This document shows, piece by piece, positions 62,476 to 64,000 of a stretch of DNA of 64,000 nt (the stretch's first letter is position 1; each line of letters starts with the position of its first letter). A model generated the notes under the pieces. It ran no database searches. It was not told the origin of the DNA and was given only the letters and a program-made list of their open reading frames with translations. The DNA is taken from positions 1,488,001-1,552,000 of the forward strand of contig OX442319.1 in the NCBI GenBank assembly GCA_949358305.1, read 5' to 3'. A program made the translations under genes and the position numbers. Origin of the DNA: Strigamia acuminata (lineage: Eukaryota > Arthropoda > Chilopoda > Geophilomorpha > Linotaeniidae).

Positions 62476-62670
62476 GATAAAACGCCCTCGTAGTCGCCTA
62501 GAATCGTGTCGGTTCCAATTTACTTCACTTTGGTCGAATGAACGGAAGAAAGACACGAACGAATAAACGAATAAATAAATAGATAGATAAATAGATAGGT
62601 AGATGGGTAAATGGACACGTGGAAATTAAATAAAAAAAAAAAAAATAAAAATATAAATAAATTGGATAAA

Positions 62671-62905
62671 AATAAAGAAGGGCCGATACCTTCGACCCCC
62701 CCTCCCGCGGGTCTTGCGGGAGAGTATTGCCCATGAGAATGTATTAATAAACCACTAGTACGATAACGAGTAATTACGAAGAAAGAAAGAGATGCTACCG
62801 AATAATTTCGGAGAAACGGAAAGTCGGGAGAGCGGGACTCGAACTCTCGGTCACCAGCTCCGTGCGGTAGGTCACTCTACTCGCTCGGCCACCCGGGGCC
62901 GAAGA
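62671..62905 (-). repeat. tRNA-related SINE-like unit 2
   Basis: Head at 62821-62905 with TGGCCGAGCGAGTAGAG and AGTTCGAGTCC; same body block. The T-stem does not pair in the standard way, so this is not a normal tRNA gene. Confidence 0.8.
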
Positions 62906-63132
62906 TAAAGCGTCCCCGTGGTCGTCTAGAATTTCGTCGCTTCCGATTCGAGTATTCGTTTCATTTTGGCCGAACGAACGAGAGGAAAAGAGACAAAAGG
63001 AAGAAAAAAGAAAAAAAGAAATAAATAAATAAATAAATAAATAAACAAATAAATAAACAAATAAATAAACAGACGGGTAGATAGGTAGGTGGAAATAAAA
63101 TTAAAAATAGAATAAAATAAAATGAAATAAAA

Positions 63133-63343
63133 TAAAGAAGGGCCGATACCTTCGACCCCCCCTCCCGCGAGTCTTGCGGAAGAGTAGTATTTTCAAGAAC
63201 TTGTCACAGTATAATAAACCAACTAATACAAATCAATCATTCAATGTTGTCAACGAAAAGTCGGGGGAGAGCGGGACGCGAACCCTCGGTCACCAGCTCC
63301 GTGCGGCAGGTCGCCCTGCCCGCTCGGCCACTCGGGGCCGAAG
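63133..63343 (-). repeat. tRNA-related SINE-like unit 3
   Basis: Head at 63257-63343 with box A TGGCCGAGCGGGCAGGG and box B-like GGTTCGCGTCC; tail of (TTTA)n type on the minus strand. Confidence 0.8.
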
Positions 63344-63408
63344 ATAAAGCGTCTTCGTGGTCGTCTAGGATTTCGTCGCTTCCGATTCGAATGTTTGTTT
63401 CACTTCGG

Positions 63409-63439
<31 letters not shown>

Positions 63440-63526
63440 ATAGATAAACGAATAAATGGATAGATTGATAGGTAGATGGGTGGATAAAAACAAAAAGAAT
63501 GAAATAAAATAAAATAAAATAAAATA

Positions 63527-63750
63527 AAGAAGGGCCGATACCTTCGACCCCCCCTCCCGCGGGTCTTGCGAGAGAGTAGTATTCATGAGAATTCGTTCAT
63601 AAAGTAAAGTACTCATTTGTAAGAAATCATAGAAGTAGGATTGTCCAGAAGATCGGTGAAACGAAAAGTCGGCGGGAGCGGGACGCGAACCTTCGGTCAC
63701 CAGCTCCGTGCGGCAGGTCGCCCTGCCCGCTCGGCCACCCGGGGCCGAAG
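63527..63750 (-). repeat. tRNA-related SINE-like unit 4
   Basis: Head at 63665-63750, nearly the same as unit 3. Heads of the four units are spaced 428, 436 and 408 bp, so the array looks like a tandem multiplication rather than independent insertions. Confidence 0.8.
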
Positions 63751-63810
63751 ATAAAGCGTCTTCGTGGTCGTCTGGAATTTTGTCGCTTTCGGTTCGAGCG
63801 CTCTATTTTA

Positions 63811-64000
63811 CTCTACTCTACTCTACTCTACTCTACTCTACTCTACTCTACTCTACTCTACTCTACTCTACTCTACTCTACTCTACTCTACTCTACTCTA
63901 CTCTACTCTACTCTACTCTACTCTACTCTACTCTACTCTACTCTACTCTACTCTACTCTACTCTACTCTACTCTACTCTACTCTACTCTACTCTACTCTA
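63811..64000. repeat. (CTCTA)n microsatellite
   Basis: 38 perfect pentamer units running to the window edge. Confidence 0.97.

Noticed and set aside
62821-62905. Functional tRNA genes
   Set aside because: Box A and box B are recognisable, but acceptor and T stems do not pair normally; better explained as tRNA-derived SINE heads.
63811-64000. Telomere-like terminal repeat
   Set aside because: CTCTA is not a known telomere unit for animals, and nothing else indicates a chromosome end; treated as a microsatellite.

Overview
The window is transposon-dominated nuclear DNA from an animal, probably an invertebrate. The evidence is LTR retrotransposons with animal-type primer sites, a piggyBac-type transposase gene, short GT..AG introns, and abundant CpG even inside repeats, which suggests little CpG depletion. 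I cannot name the species. About 47 kb is retroelements and palindromic repeats; about 8-9 kb at the right holds two convergent multi-exon genes; the right edge is tRNA-like repeats and a pentanucleotide microsatellite.

Layout. 1-4387: 5' part (LTR, gag, start of pol) of a minus-strand Ty3/gypsy-like element (GyA), inserted into the gag of another minus-strand gypsy-like element (GyB, 4388 to about 7640). 7645-20512: complete plus-strand gypsy-like element Gy1, with 820-bp LTRs, CACT target duplication, gag, pol and a large third ORF. 20513-22136: non-coding spacer. 22137-35004: Gy2, a nearly identical copy in opposite orientation with the same CACT duplication. 35005-46248: a large palindrome carrying hairpin-rich 56-bp tandem repeats, split by a complete copia-like element (CoD, 37376-44418, TSD TATAC). 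46249-46600: broken Gy LTR joined to a displaced copy of arm sequence.

48534-53315: 14-exon plus-strand gene for a charged protein with two C2H2-like fingers. 54060-61802: minus-strand piggyBac-transposase-like gene with a tandem array of cassette exons; its exon 1/intron 1 junction is split by a complete copia-related element (CoC, 56318-61559, TSD CTGCG) whose long ORF has lost all three integrase catalytic residues. 62251-63790: four tandem tRNA-related SINE-like units. 63811-64000: (CTCTA)n.

How the parts work. The Gy elements appear to be primed by tRNA-Pro (primer site TGGGGG...GTCCGGGAT) and to express pol by -1 frameshifting: a slippery A AAA AAC, a 6-nt spacer and a 9-10 bp stem are conserved between the diverged GyA and Gy1/Gy2 families. 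Their third ORF sits where env would be but shows no envelope features and probably has a short spliced first exon. CoD is a single-ORF copia element primed by initiator tRNA-Met. CoC shares its leader blocks and primer site but encodes no reverse transcriptase, so it is probably mobilised in trans.
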